Shown one piece after another: positions 7,267 through 15,589 of a stretch of 64,000 nucleotides of DNA; within the stretch, counting starts at the first letter, position 1; every line of letters starts with the position of its first letter. A program made the translations under genes and the position numbers. The stretch is from Steroidobacteraceae bacterium (GTDB lineage: Bacteria; Pseudomonadota; Gammaproteobacteria; Steroidobacterales; Steroidobacteraceae). The stretch is from NCBI GenBank assembly GCA_027531255.1, contig JAPZRU010000017.1:124001-188000 (forward strand), read 5' to 3'. The notes beneath the pieces are model-generated. The model searched no databases and was not told the DNA's origin. It saw only the letters and a list, made by a program, of their open reading frames with translations.

Positions 7267-9342
7267 TCAGGATTCCGGGAGCGCGAACGCGATCACCTCG
7301 TCGCCCGGCGGCGAGCCGAACCACAGGTGGTTGCCGGTCGCCATCACGACGAACTGCCGCCCGCCCGCCTCGTAGGTCATCGGCGTGGTCTGGGTGCCGG
7401 CCGGCATCTCGTGACGCCACAGCATCTCGCCGGTCTCGACGTCGAACGCCCGCAGGAACCCGTCCATCGTCGCGCCGATGAACACGAGGCCGCCGGCCGT
7501 GACGACCGGGCCGCCGACGTTCGGCGTGCCGAGGTTCCACTCGAAGCGGATCGGCAGCTGCTTCTCGATCGAGCCGAGCGGCACGCGCCACCGGATGCTG
7601 CCGTCGTCGAGGCTGACCGCGACCAGTTCGCCCCACGGCGGCGCGACGCAGGGCGCACCCCAGGGCGACAGCAGCCACTCGCGGCGCACGCCGTAGGGCG
7701 TGCCGGTCGCCGCCGCGACGTCGTTGCCGGCCTCGAGATTGATGCCCTCGATGCCCGGGATCTGCGCGCGCGGCACCAGGATCACCACCTGCGGCACGCG
7801 GTTGACGTTGACGATCATCAGCCGCCGCGCCGGGTCGTAGGCCGGGCCGCCCCAGTTCGCGCCGCCGGCGGTGCCGGGCACGAGGATCGTGCCGGGCGCC
7901 GTGGTCGGCGGCGTGAAGATGCCCTCGGAGCGCAGCGCTTCGATCTTCTTCCGGCAGGCGCGGCGGTCCCAGAACGTGAAGCCCCACGCGTCGTCCGGGG
8001 TCAGCGTGGTGGGCACCAGCGGCTCGGGCTTCACCGGGAACGGCTGCGTCGGCGCCAGCCACTCGCCCGGCAGCGCGTTCTGCGGCACCGGGCGATCCTC
8101 GATCGGGAACAGCGGCGTGCCGTTCGTGCGGTCGAACACGAACACGAAGCCCTGCTTGGTGTTCTGCACGACCGCCGGCAGCGGGCGACCGTCCCGCACC
8201 AGGTCGACCAGCATCGGCGGCGACGAGACGTCGTAGTCCCAGATGTCGTGGCGCACGCTCTGGAAGTGCCACGTCGGTCGGCCGGTGGCGGCGTCGAGCG
8301 CCACCAGCGAACTCGAGTAGAGGTTGTCGCCGGGCCGCTCGCCGCCCCAGAAATCGGGCGCCGCCGAGCCGACGGGCGCGTAGATGATCCCGCGCGCCTC
8401 GTCGGCGACCATCGTCGACCAGACGTTGGCGGCGCCGGTGCGCAGCGCGCTGCCGTTACCCCACGTGGCGAACGCGGGATCGGCGGGGTCCTGCGGGATC
8501 GGATCGAAGCGCCAGCGTTGCTCGCCGGTCCGCAGGTCGTAGGCGTACACGGTGCCGGGTGGCGCGTCGGTGCGCAGGTTGTCCATCACGAACGAGCCGA
8601 CCGCGACCACGCCGCCGGCGATCACCGGCGCCGAGGCGATCTTCGACTCGCCCGGAAACCGGTCCGGCCGGTCGCGGACGACGCGCACCTGGCCGTTCTC
8701 GCCGAAGTCCGCGCACGTCCGGCCGGTGCGCGCGTCCAGCGCGATCACGCGCGAATCGGCCGTGCCCATGTAGAGCCGGGTGGCGCACGCCGCGTCCGGC
8801 GCCGCCTGCGGGTCGCGCCACTGCGCGAGCCCGCGGCAGTTGTACTGGTAGGGCAGCGGGTGCGAGGTGTCGACCTCGGGGTCGTACACCCAGCGCTCGC
8901 GGCCGGTGGCCGGGTCGAGCGCGATCACGCGGTTGAACGGCGTGCAGAACACGAGGTGGCCCTCGGCGAGGATCGGCACCACCTGCGTCGAACTGTTCGT
9001 GATCAGGTCCTTGCCCCGGCGCTGCAGTTCGCCGGTCGAGTAGCGCCACGCGATCCGCAGGCGACGGACGTTGGCCGGCGTGATCTGCGCGGCCGGGGAG
9101 AACCGCGTACCGCCGGCATCCGCGCCGTAGTGGGTCCAGGTCGCGGCGCCGGTCGGGTCGGCGCCGCCCGGGGCCGCGACGGCCGCCCCGCCCGACGCGC
9201 CGGTCGGCGCGGATTGCGCCGCACCGGGCGCGCCGCCGGAACCGGCGGCGCCGCAGCCGGCGAGCAGCACGAGCGCGACGCACGCGGCCGCGGCCGTCGC
9301 GGGTGTGCGGCCCAGGGTCGACGAACGCTTCGTCACGGCCAC
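7267..9342 (-). CDS. PQQ-dependent dehydrogenase, lipoprotein form (glucose/quinate dehydrogenase family)
   Basis: Periplasm-facing quinoprotein of 691 residues. The N-terminus is a lipoprotein signal with lipobox LLAGC (Cys30) followed by a low-complexity Gly/Ala/Pro linker, then a PQQ propeller from about residue 65. The family blocks WTHYGADAGGTRFSP, NVWSTMVADE and SVRHDIWDYDVSSPP match membrane glucose and quinate dehydrogenases, but the five N-terminal membrane helices of those enzymes are absent and replaced by the lipid anchor. No CxxCH is present, so electrons must leave by a separate acceptor. It starts with GTG 1 base after the ABM-like gene and is last in the six-gene leftward operon. 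Confidence 0.88.
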   Translation of the reverse strand: MAVTKRSSTLGRTPATAAAACVALVLLAGCGAAGSGGAPGAAQSAPTGASGGAAVAAPGGADPTGAATWTHYGADAGGTRFSPAAQITPANVRRLRIAWRYSTGELQRRGKDLITNSSTQVVPILAEGHLVFCTPFNRVIALDPATGRERWVYDPEVDTSHPLPYQYNCRGLAQWRDPQAAPDAACATRLYMGTADSRVIALDARTGRTCADFGENGQVRVVRDRPDRFPGESKIASAPVIAGGVVAVGSFVMDNLRTDAPPGTVYAYDLRTGEQRWRFDPIPQDPADPAFATWGNGSALRTGAANVWSTMVADEARGIIYAPVGSAAPDFWGGERPGDNLYSSSLVALDAATGRPTWHFQSVRHDIWDYDVSSPPMLVDLVRDGRPLPAVVQNTKQGFVFVFDRTNGTPLFPIEDRPVPQNALPGEWLAPTQPFPVKPEPLVPTTLTPDDAWGFTFWDRRACRKKIEALRSEGIFTPPTTAPGTILVPGTAGGANWGGPAYDPARRLMIVNVNRVPQVVILVPRAQIPGIEGINLEAGNDVAAATGTPYGVRREWLLSPWGAPCVAPPWGELVAVSLDDGSIRWRVPLGSIEKQLPIRFEWNLGTPNVGGPVVTAGGLVFIGATMDGFLRAFDVETGEMLWRHEMPAGTQTTPMTYEAGGRQFVVMATGNHLWFGSPPGDEVIAFALPES

Positions 9343-9343
9343 C

Positions 9344-9643
9344 TCAGCGCGCGGGCTTCAGGAACTCGATCACCGGCTGGCCGTCGAGGCAGGCCCAGCC
9401 GGCGGACGACATCGCGACGTGGTACGGCATCTGCTGGTGCCGCTGCTGCGCGGCCTCGTCCGTGAAGCACTCGAAGAACACGAACTCGTTCGCGTCGCCG
9501 CCCTGCAGGATCTCGTAGACCAGCGTGTCCGGCTCGTTCGCGAGCACGTCGGCGCGAAGCCTCGTCACCAGCCGCAGGAATTCGTCGCGCTTGTCCGGCT
9601 TCGTGCGGACGCGCATGTAGCAGGCGTAGTTCGCGGTCTTCAT
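9344..9643 (-). CDS. ABM-fold (antibiotic biosynthesis monooxygenase-like) protein
   Basis: A 99-residue dimeric alpha-beta barrel protein of the ABM superfamily. The layout is typical: a first strand YACYMRVRTKPDK, a helix with EFLRLVTRLRADVL, the strand TLVYEILQGG and the FVFFECFTDEAAQQRHQQ segment. Members include cofactor-free quinol monooxygenases and many proteins of unknown activity. The ATG at 9643 has GGGGAG five bases upstream, which is preferred over the GTG at 9649. It lies between the SDR and the PQQ lipoprotein genes. A second protein of the same fold is encoded at 16889-17194. Confidence 0.82.
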   Translation of the reverse strand: MKTANYACYMRVRTKPDKRDEFLRLVTRLRADVLANEPDTLVYEILQGGDANEFVFFECFTDEAAQQRHQQMPYHVAMSSAGWACLDGQPVIEFLKPAR

Positions 9644-9655
9644 CCCCACTCCCCT

Positions 9656-10480
9656 TCAGCGTGGCAGCGTCGCGCTCAGCCCCTGGTCGGCGACCAGCAC
9701 CGCGCCGTGCAGCGCGGAACTCGCCTCGGAGGCCAGGAACAGCGCGAGCGCCGAAATCTCCGACGGCTCCATGAAGAAGCGGCGCGTCGGGCTCGGGTGC
9801 GACTTCATCATCGCCTCGATCGCGGCCTCCCCCTCGGGCGTGCGCAGGCCCGCGGTCAGCGGCGTCGCGACCGCACCGGGCGCGATCGCGTTCACGCGGA
9901 TGCCCTGCGGGCCGAGCGTCGCCGCGAAGGTCCGCGCGAGCATCGCGACGCCGGCCTTGGTCGCCGAGTACGCCGCCGAGTGCGGATCGCCGGCGAGGCC
10001 GCTGACCGAGCCGACGAAGATCAGGTTGCCGCGGCCACGCGCCAGCATCGGCGGCAGGAAGTGGTGGCAGACGTAGTACGGGCCGCGCAGGTTGACGTCG
10101 ACGAGCCGGTCGAACTCCGCGAGCGGCGTGACGCCGGGCACGGTCGTCGTCCAGATGCCGGCGTTGTTGACCAGCACGTCGACGGTGCCGAGGTCAGCGT
10201 GCACGGCGGCCGCGAGCCGCGCGACCGAGGCCGCGTCCGCGACGTCGGCCTCGTAGCCGACGATCCGGGGCGCAGGCGGGGCCGCGCGCCCGTCGCGCGC
10301 CGGGCCGGCGGCCACGGCCCGATCGAGCGAGGCCGCGATCTCCGCGGCGAGCTCGCGCTGCCGGGAGAGCGGCGTGTTCGCGACCAGCGCGACGTCGTGG
10401 CCGGCGCGCGCGAACGCGCCGGCCAGGTCGAGGCCGATCCCGGACGACGCGCCGGTGACGAGCGCGAGCGGACGCCCCAC
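9656..10480 (-). CDS. Short-chain dehydrogenase/reductase
   Basis: NAD(P)-dependent oxidoreductase of 274 residues with a Rossmann fold. The cofactor loop TGASSGIG is at residues 9-16, the NNAG motif follows in the middle, and the catalytic Ser and YxxxK are seen in FVGSVSGLAG and YSATK. A proline- and alanine-rich insert occurs after the second helix (ARDGRAAPPAPR). It would interconvert a hydroxyl and a keto group on a pathway intermediate. It starts with GTG 16 bases after the E1 beta gene in the leftward operon. Whether NAD or NADP is used cannot be stated firmly. Confidence 0.93.
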   Translation of the reverse strand: MGRPLALVTGASSGIGLDLAGAFARAGHDVALVANTPLSRQRELAAEIAASLDRAVAAGPARDGRAAPPAPRIVGYEADVADAASVARLAAAVHADLGTVDVLVNNAGIWTTTVPGVTPLAEFDRLVDVNLRGPYYVCHHFLPPMLARGRGNLIFVGSVSGLAGDPHSAAYSATKAGVAMLARTFAATLGPQGIRVNAIAPGAVATPLTAGLRTPEGEAAIEAMMKSHPSPTRRFFMEPSEISALALFLASEASSALHGAVLVADQGLSATLPR

Positions 10481-10496
10481 GGCGGCGGCCCCGGCC

Positions 10497-11525
10497 TCAG
10501 CCCGCGCGCGCGAGCTTCGAGTCGAGCGTCGCGCGCACCGCCTTCTCGATCTTGTCCGGCGACGGCAGCCATTCCTGCTCCAGGTGCGGCGTCGCCGGCA
10601 CCGGCGTGTGCGGCGGGGTGACCTTGACCGGGGCGGCCTTCAGCGCGTCGAGCGCTTCCGTGGCCGCGAGGCTGACGATCTCGCTCGCCATGCCGCAGTA
10701 CGGGTCGCCCTCGTCCACGACGACGAGCCGGCCGGTCTTCTCGACGCTCTCGAGGATGCTGTCGCGGTCGAGCGGCGAGGTGGTGCGCGGGTCGATCACC
10801 TCGACCGAGATGCCCTCCTTCGCCAGCCGGTCGGCGACCGCGTTCGCGAGCAGCACCATCCGCGAGAACGCGACGATCGTGACGTGGTTGCCGCGGCGCG
10901 TGACGTTGGCCTCGCCGAACGGCACGAGGTACTCCCCGTCCGGCACCTCGCCGGACTCGCCGTACAGCACCTTGTGCTCGCAGAAGATCACCGGATCGTT
11001 GTCGCGGATCGCGGTCGCGAGCAGGCCCTTCGCGTCCGCCGGCGAGGACGGCAGCGCGACCTTGAGGCCGGGGATGGCGGTCAGCAGCGCGTGCAGGCTC
11101 TGCGAGTGCTGGGGACCCGCGCCGAAGCCCGCGCCCATCAGCGTGCGGATCACCACCGGCACGTCGCACTTGCCGCCGAACATGTACCGGAACTTCGCCA
11201 TCTGGTTCAGCATCTGGTCGAGGCAGACGCCGATGAAGTCCATGAACATGACCTCGGCCACCGGCCGCAGGCCCGTCAGCGCCGCGCCGTTGGCGGCGCC
11301 GACGATCGCGGACTCGGTGATCGGCGTGTCGATCACGCGCCGGCGCCCGAACTCGGCGGCGAAGCCCGCGGTCACGCCGAACGTGCCGCCGGCCGCCTCC
11401 ACCTCGCCGTTCGTGCCGCCGAGGCCGCCGACGACGTCCTCGCCGAGGATGATCACGCGCGGGTCGCGCCGCATCTCGATCTGCAGCGCCTCGGTGATCG
11501 CTTCGCGGTAGGTCTTGACGGCCAT
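10497..11525 (-). CDS. 2-oxoacid dehydrogenase (acetoin/pyruvate type) E1 component, beta subunit
   Basis: Beta subunit of a thiamine diphosphate-dependent E1, 342 residues. It has the transketolase pyrimidine-binding domain (VIILGEDVVGGLGGTNG, DTPITESAIVGAANGAAL with the catalytic Glu) and the C-terminal domain with LVVVDEGDP. It would pair with the alpha subunit just upstream (1-base gap) to decarboxylate a 2-oxoacid or cleave an acyloin. The lipoyl E2 and E3 partners are not encoded anywhere in the window, so the pair may borrow them from elsewhere or work as a stand-alone decarboxylase or acyloin-type enzyme. Confidence 0.92.
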   Translation of the reverse strand: MAVKTYREAITEALQIEMRRDPRVIILGEDVVGGLGGTNGEVEAAGGTFGVTAGFAAEFGRRRVIDTPITESAIVGAANGAALTGLRPVAEVMFMDFIGVCLDQMLNQMAKFRYMFGGKCDVPVVIRTLMGAGFGAGPQHSQSLHALLTAIPGLKVALPSSPADAKGLLATAIRDNDPVIFCEHKVLYGESGEVPDGEYLVPFGEANVTRRGNHVTIVAFSRMVLLANAVADRLAKEGISVEVIDPRTTSPLDRDSILESVEKTGRLVVVDEGDPYCGMASEIVSLAATEALDALKAAPVKVTPPHTPVPATPHLEQEWLPSPDKIEKAVRATLDSKLARAG

Positions 11526-11526
11526 C

Positions 11527-12495
11527 TCAGTAGCTCCCGTAGACGTCGGTGTAGAGCGCCTCGCGCGGCGGCTTCGGCGCGGCCTTCGCGGCCGCCACCT
11601 TCTCCTCGATCAGCTCCTGGATCTCCTCGTCGATCTCGCGCAGCTCGGACACGTCGATGTCGAACTCAGCCGTCGCCCGGCTCTCGAAGCGCGCCAGCGG
11701 GCACTGCGCGGCGCGCAGGCGGTCGACCTCCTTCGGGTCGCGGTACTTCTGCATGTCGCCCTCGAAGTGCCCGTACCAGCGGTAGGCAAAGGCCTCGACC
11801 GCGTACGGTCCCTTGCCGGCCCGCGCGTGCGCGACCGCGCGGCCGACCGCGTCGTAGACCGCGAAGAAGTCCACGCCGTCGACCTTCTCGGCCGGCATGC
11901 CGAACGAGGCCGCGCGCTTGGCGATGTCGGCGCCGCCGAGGTGGTAGCCGGCCCCGGTGAACTCGGCGTAGCCGTTGTTCTCGTACAGGAAGATCATCGG
12001 CAGCTTCAGCACCGCCGAGAAATTCAACGCTTCCGCTACCGTGCCCTGGTTCGACGCGCCGTCGCCGATGAAGGCCATCGCGACGCCGTCGGTGCCGAGC
12101 GTCCTGTGCGTGAGAGCCGCACCCACGGCGATCGGCGGCGCGCCGCCGACGATCGCGTTGGCGCCGAGCATGCCCTTGCGCAGGTCGGCGATGTGCATGG
12201 AGCCGCCCTTGCCGTTGCAGAGCCCGCCCTGCTTGCAGTAGATCTCGAGCAGCATGCCGCCGATGTCGCAGCCCTTCGAGATGCAGTGGCCGTGCCCGCG
12301 GTGCGTGCTGCCGATGTAGTCGGTGTCGCGCAGGTTCATGCAGGCACCGACGCCGACCGCCTCCTGGCCGCAGTACAGGTGCACGAAGCCCGGCACCGTG
12401 CCCATCTGCACCTCGCGGCGCATCCGTTCCTCGAACTCGCGGATCGCCCGCATGCGGCGATAGGCCTCGAGCAGCATCACCGGATCGTAGGACAT
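11527..12495 (-). CDS. 2-oxoacid dehydrogenase (acetoin/pyruvate type) E1 component, alpha subunit
   Basis: Alpha subunit of 322 residues that binds thiamine diphosphate and Mg. The TPP motif runs from GDGASNQG to YENNGYAEF, and the N-terminal segment FVHLYCGQEAVGVGACMNL and the THRGHGHCISKG loop are standard for AcoA/PdhA proteins. The ATG at 12495 follows a strong AGGAGGGAGAG site. It is the second gene of the leftward operon, 14 bases after the M24 peptidase homologue. AcoA-type E1 enzymes act on acetoin or short branched oxoacids; the presence inside an oxygenase island suggests a carbonyl fragment released from the main substrate, which is inference. Confidence 0.92.
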   Translation of the reverse strand: MSYDPVMLLEAYRRMRAIREFEERMRREVQMGTVPGFVHLYCGQEAVGVGACMNLRDTDYIGSTHRGHGHCISKGCDIGGMLLEIYCKQGGLCNGKGGSMHIADLRKGMLGANAIVGGAPPIAVGAALTHRTLGTDGVAMAFIGDGASNQGTVAEALNFSAVLKLPMIFLYENNGYAEFTGAGYHLGGADIAKRAASFGMPAEKVDGVDFFAVYDAVGRAVAHARAGKGPYAVEAFAYRWYGHFEGDMQKYRDPKEVDRLRAAQCPLARFESRATAEFDIDVSELREIDEEIQELIEEKVAAAKAAPKPPREALYTDVYGSY

Positions 12496-12509
12496 CTCTC
12501 CCTCCTCGC

Positions 12510-13787
12510 TCAGACGTTGCGGGGACCGCGGATCGTCAGCGGTGCCGCGTAGGTGGGCACCGGCCCGCCGGCCTCGATCACGTACACGTTCTCCATGTGG
12601 CACGGGCCCAGCTTCGAGCCGAAGTACAGGCAGTCGAGGCTGATCACCATGTCCTCCTCGATGACGAAGCCCTGCGCGCCGCGCAGCCCGTACGACGGGA
12701 AGCCGACCGGCATCTCGACCGGCGTGTGGCCGATGCCGTGGGCGAGCGTCAGCAGCTTCTCGGGCGCGGGCACGCCGGCCCCGCGGACGTACTCGTAGGC
12801 GATGCGCGCGCAGTCGGCGGTGTGGCGGCCCGGCCGCAGGTTCTCGACCGCCTTCAGGAAACCGTCGCGGATCGCGTCGTGCATCGCCACGTACTCGGCC
12901 GGCGGCGTGCCCACGTAGGCGGTGCGGTTGATGTCTATCCACACCTGCTCGTACTGGCCGAGCGTCTCGAGGATCACGATCTGTCCCTTCGCGAGCGGCT
13001 TGTCGTAGCGCGTGCGGAACAGCTCGGGCACGAACTCGCCGTCGAACGCGCCGCCGAACAGCAGCACGCCCTCGTCGAGCGGCATCACGTCGATCGACAC
13101 CATGTACGCGGCCAGCTCGCGCTGCAGGTCGGTCCAGGTGACGCCCGGCCGCACCAGCGAGGCGGCGTGCTCGATGCAGAGGTCGCCCTTGATGCCGGCG
13201 CGCCGGAAAGCCTCGATCTCCTCGGGCGACTTCACGCTGCGGGCGCGGATCATCAGGTCGAGGCCGTCCTCGACGCCGATACCCGCGAGCCGTGGATCGC
13301 GCTTCAGGTGGAACCCGACGCGCAGGTCGTCGAAGCCGAGCTTCGCGCCGGGGAGCCCGTGCTCGACCAGCGTGGTGGCGAGCGAGGCGACGACGTCCGG
13401 CTCGGACCGGCCGCGGACGCGCTCCCCGTACAGGGCGATCGAGGCCTCGGCGATCGAGCTCTGCCGCGCCCAGGGATCGGGCTGGCGCGCCATCTCGCAG
13501 AAGGTCAGCAGTTCGAAGACCCGGATCTCGCCGGCCCGGTCGGGCCTGCCGCTCGCCTTCATCACGGCGAGCAGCGCGACGTTCGCTTCCGGGATCGCGA
13601 GCACGACAGGGATCCGCGGGTCGGCCGCGACGATGGCTGCGGCGAGCGGCTCCTGCAGGTTCCAGCGCTCGAGCACCGACGCGTAGCCGGTGGCGTAGAG
13701 CACGTCGTACTGGTTCGTCAGCACGACCGCGTCGAGCCCCGCCTGCGCGAGTCCCGCACGGATCCGATCGATGCGCCGGTCCGCCAC
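12510..13787 (-). CDS. M24 (Xaa-Pro aminopeptidase/creatinase) family protein with altered metal ligands
   Basis: A 425-residue protein with the pita-bread fold: a creatinase-like N-terminal domain (to about 165) and the M24 domain with SVKSPEEIEAFRRAG, WIDINRT, LAHGIGHTPVE and MENVYVIEAGG. In peptidases five residues (D, D, H, E, E) bind two metals. Here the first Asp is Glu (VILETLGQYEQVWID) and the first Glu is Asp (MVISLDCLYFG), so metal binding or specificity may differ. Creatinase-type members do not need metals at all. It starts with GTG after GAGGGGGG and is first in the six-gene leftward operon behind operator B, so it is more likely a catabolic C-N hydrolase than a housekeeping peptidase. 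Confidence 0.85.
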   Translation of the reverse strand: MADRRIDRIRAGLAQAGLDAVVLTNQYDVLYATGYASVLERWNLQEPLAAAIVAADPRIPVVLAIPEANVALLAVMKASGRPDRAGEIRVFELLTFCEMARQPDPWARQSSIAEASIALYGERVRGRSEPDVVASLATTLVEHGLPGAKLGFDDLRVGFHLKRDPRLAGIGVEDGLDLMIRARSVKSPEEIEAFRRAGIKGDLCIEHAASLVRPGVTWTDLQRELAAYMVSIDVMPLDEGVLLFGGAFDGEFVPELFRTRYDKPLAKGQIVILETLGQYEQVWIDINRTAYVGTPPAEYVAMHDAIRDGFLKAVENLRPGRHTADCARIAYEYVRGAGVPAPEKLLTLAHGIGHTPVEMPVGFPSYGLRGAQGFVIEEDMVISLDCLYFGSKLGPCHMENVYVIEAGGPVPTYAAPLTIRGPRNV

Positions 13788-13828
13788 TCGTGTCCCCCCT
13801 CGCGTGCGCCACCTGCAGGAGCCGTTCT

Positions 13829-13886
13829 AAAAAACAGTCAGTACGGCTTTTTTTCAGACCATAGGCGAAGGGCGCGCCGCCGTAAA
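13829..13886 (-). promoter_or_regulatory. Putative promoter and operator B of the six-gene leftward operon
   Basis: Read on the minus strand there is TTTACG (-35, 13881-13886), a 17-base spacer and TATGGT (-10, 13858-13863). Immediately downstream lies AAACAGTCA-GTAC-GGCTTTTTT (plus-strand 13832-13853), one perfect half-site of the island palindrome and a degenerate second half. An operator just past the -10 would suit a repressor. Position and similarity are seen; function is inferred. Confidence 0.5.
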
Positions 13887-13953
13887 GACCGACGATTGCT
13901 GCGTCGCGTCAATGCGTGACCTCGCCGCCGGCAGCTCCGAGCGGTCCGCGCGG

Positions 13954-14814
13954 TCAGGGTTCGAGCCGTGCCAGCAGGCGTTCGCGACGGGGGGGCCGCA
14001 GCGCAGCCCAGCCGTCCGTGGCCTCGTACCACCACGCCTGGAGGGCGTCGAACAGCCGGCACGCGTACGCAAGCCGCTCGGCCGGAACTCCACCGCCATG
14101 GGCCTCCAGCAGAGCCCTGCGCCGCGGAGCGTCGAAATCGTGGTAGCAGGCGTACGCCGCCAGGTCGAGCGCCGGGTCGGCGCACGCCGCGTACTCCCAG
14201 TCGACGAACAGCGGTTCGCCGCGGTCGAGTACGTTGCGGTGATGCAGGTCGAGGTGACACAGTGCCCCGCCGCTGCCGTCGAAGGCACCGAGTTCGCGCA
14301 GCGCCGCGTCGGCGTGCCGCTCGAGCCGGTCCCGGGGCACGACGGCGGTCGGCGGCGGCGGCGCCGCGCGCAGCGTCGCGAGAACCGCGACGGCCGCGAA
14401 GCGCTTCACCCCCGCGGGCGCAGCGAGCGCGTGCAGCCGCGCGAGGCGCGCACCGATGCCGCGGATACCGTCCGCAGAGCGCGCGCGGCGCAAAGTCCAG
14501 GTCGGCGCGGCGACGAACTCGGTGACCAGCACGCCCGAACCCGGTGCGCAGTGCACGAGGCGCGGCGCGAGTCCGTGCGCCGCGGCAACCGCGAACGCCA
14601 GCGCCTCGGAATCGCGATCCACGCCCAGCGCGGCATCGTCCGCACCGCCCAACCGCACCACCCAGTCGAGCGCGGCGCAGTTCACGCGGAACGCGCGGTT
14701 CCGCAGCCCTGCCGGCAGCGGCCGCACGCGCAGCGCAGTGCCGAGCGCTTCGCGTCCCGCCGCGAATCCCTCGAGCGCCGCGCGGACCGCAGGGGGCACC
14801 GGCGAGGCGCTCAT
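13954..14814 (-). CDS. Aminoglycoside/choline/thiamine-type phosphotransferase
   Basis: Small-molecule kinase of 286 residues in the protein kinase-like fold. The catalytic loop is HLDLHHRNVL (Asp and Asn), followed by the metal motif VDWEYA. It overlaps the stop of the pnuC-like gene by the ATGA arrangement, so transporter and kinase are made together. PnuC proteins move a vitamin precursor by facilitated diffusion and depend on phosphorylation in the cell to trap it, so this enzyme plausibly phosphorylates the imported compound, for example thiamine or nicotinamide riboside. No riboswitch of the TPP type was found upstream, so the substrate stays open. Confidence 0.85.
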   Translation of the reverse strand: MSASPVPPAVRAALEGFAAGREALGTALRVRPLPAGLRNRAFRVNCAALDWVVRLGGADDAALGVDRDSEALAFAVAAAHGLAPRLVHCAPGSGVLVTEFVAAPTWTLRRARSADGIRGIGARLARLHALAAPAGVKRFAAVAVLATLRAAPPPPTAVVPRDRLERHADAALRELGAFDGSGGALCHLDLHHRNVLDRGEPLFVDWEYAACADPALDLAAYACYHDFDAPRRRALLEAHGGGVPAERLAYACRLFDALQAWWYEATDGWAALRPPRRERLLARLEP

Positions 14815-15437
14815 GCGCGCGCGCCTGCGACGCCGTCCGCCGCCCGCGCCATCGACCGTCGCCACTCCCGCCAGCCGATCACGACCAGCACGAGGTAGAG
14901 CGCGTACAGCAGCGCCGTCGGGTACAGCCGCTGCTGCCAGCACAGCACGACGATGAGCGCGTCGATCGCGAGCCACCACACCCAGCTGTCGAGCTTCTTG
15001 CGCGCGACCAGCCAAGTCGCGAACACGCTGCCCCAGCTGGTCGCGGAATCGAGCCACGGCTGCGCGGCGCCGGAGCCCTGCGCGAGCCACGTCGCGCTCG
15101 CGACCGTGGCCAGCGCCACCGCCGCGAGGCCACCGGCCTGCAGCGACCACGCGGCGCGCGTCACGCGCAGCTCCGGTCGCGCGCGCGTGCCGCGCCACGC
15201 GTACCAGCCGTACACCGCCATGGCGAGGAAGTAGACCTGCAGGGCCGCCTGCATGTAGAGGCCGGCGCGGCCGAACACGTAGAGGTAGATCGCGGTGCTG
15301 GCGAAGGCGGCGATCCAGCATGCCGGGTGCTGGCGGATCGCGAGGACGAGGTACGCGAGGCCGAGCGCGGCGCCCAGCCACTCGAGCGGCGTGGTCGCGG
15401 CCAGCGCGCGGGCGAAGTCGGCGGCCAGTTCCGTCAC
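14811..15437 (-). CDS. pnuC: PnuC-family vitamin transporter
   Basis: Inner membrane protein of 208 residues with about seven hydrophobic helices. The PnuC signature is visible: WIAAFASTAIYLYVFG early on, a QVYFLAMAVYGWYAW helix and the late KKLDSWVWWLAIDALIV motif. PnuC proteins carry nicotinamide riboside; PnuT and PnuX variants carry thiamine or riboflavin. It begins with GTG and is followed, with a 4-base overlap, by a kinase that probably traps the substrate. The gene is divergent from the PhzF gene. The specificity cannot be decided from sequence here. Confidence 0.9.
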   Translation of the reverse strand: MTELAADFARALAATTPLEWLGAALGLAYLVLAIRQHPACWIAAFASTAIYLYVFGRAGLYMQAALQVYFLAMAVYGWYAWRGTRARPELRVTRAAWSLQAGGLAAVALATVASATWLAQGSGAAQPWLDSATSWGSVFATWLVARKKLDSWVWWLAIDALIVVLCWQQRLYPTALLYALYLVLVVIGWREWRRSMARAADGVAGARA

Positions 15438-15589
15438 GCCTCGTGGTCTCCCAGGATGCCGGACCGCGGATCGGCCCGGCGCGGCGGCGGCATTATGCGC
15501 GAGCCGCGCCCGCCCGACCGCGAGACGCGCCCCGCACCCGGGTCCCGGTGGCTGGTAGACTCCCCGCTCGGTTTCGGCGGAGCAGCGAA

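Noticed and set aside
15438-15589. TPP or NAD riboswitch upstream of pnuC
   Set aside because: No conserved riboswitch core (for TPP the CTGAGA and ACCTGATCTGG elements) was found in the 150-base divergent region.
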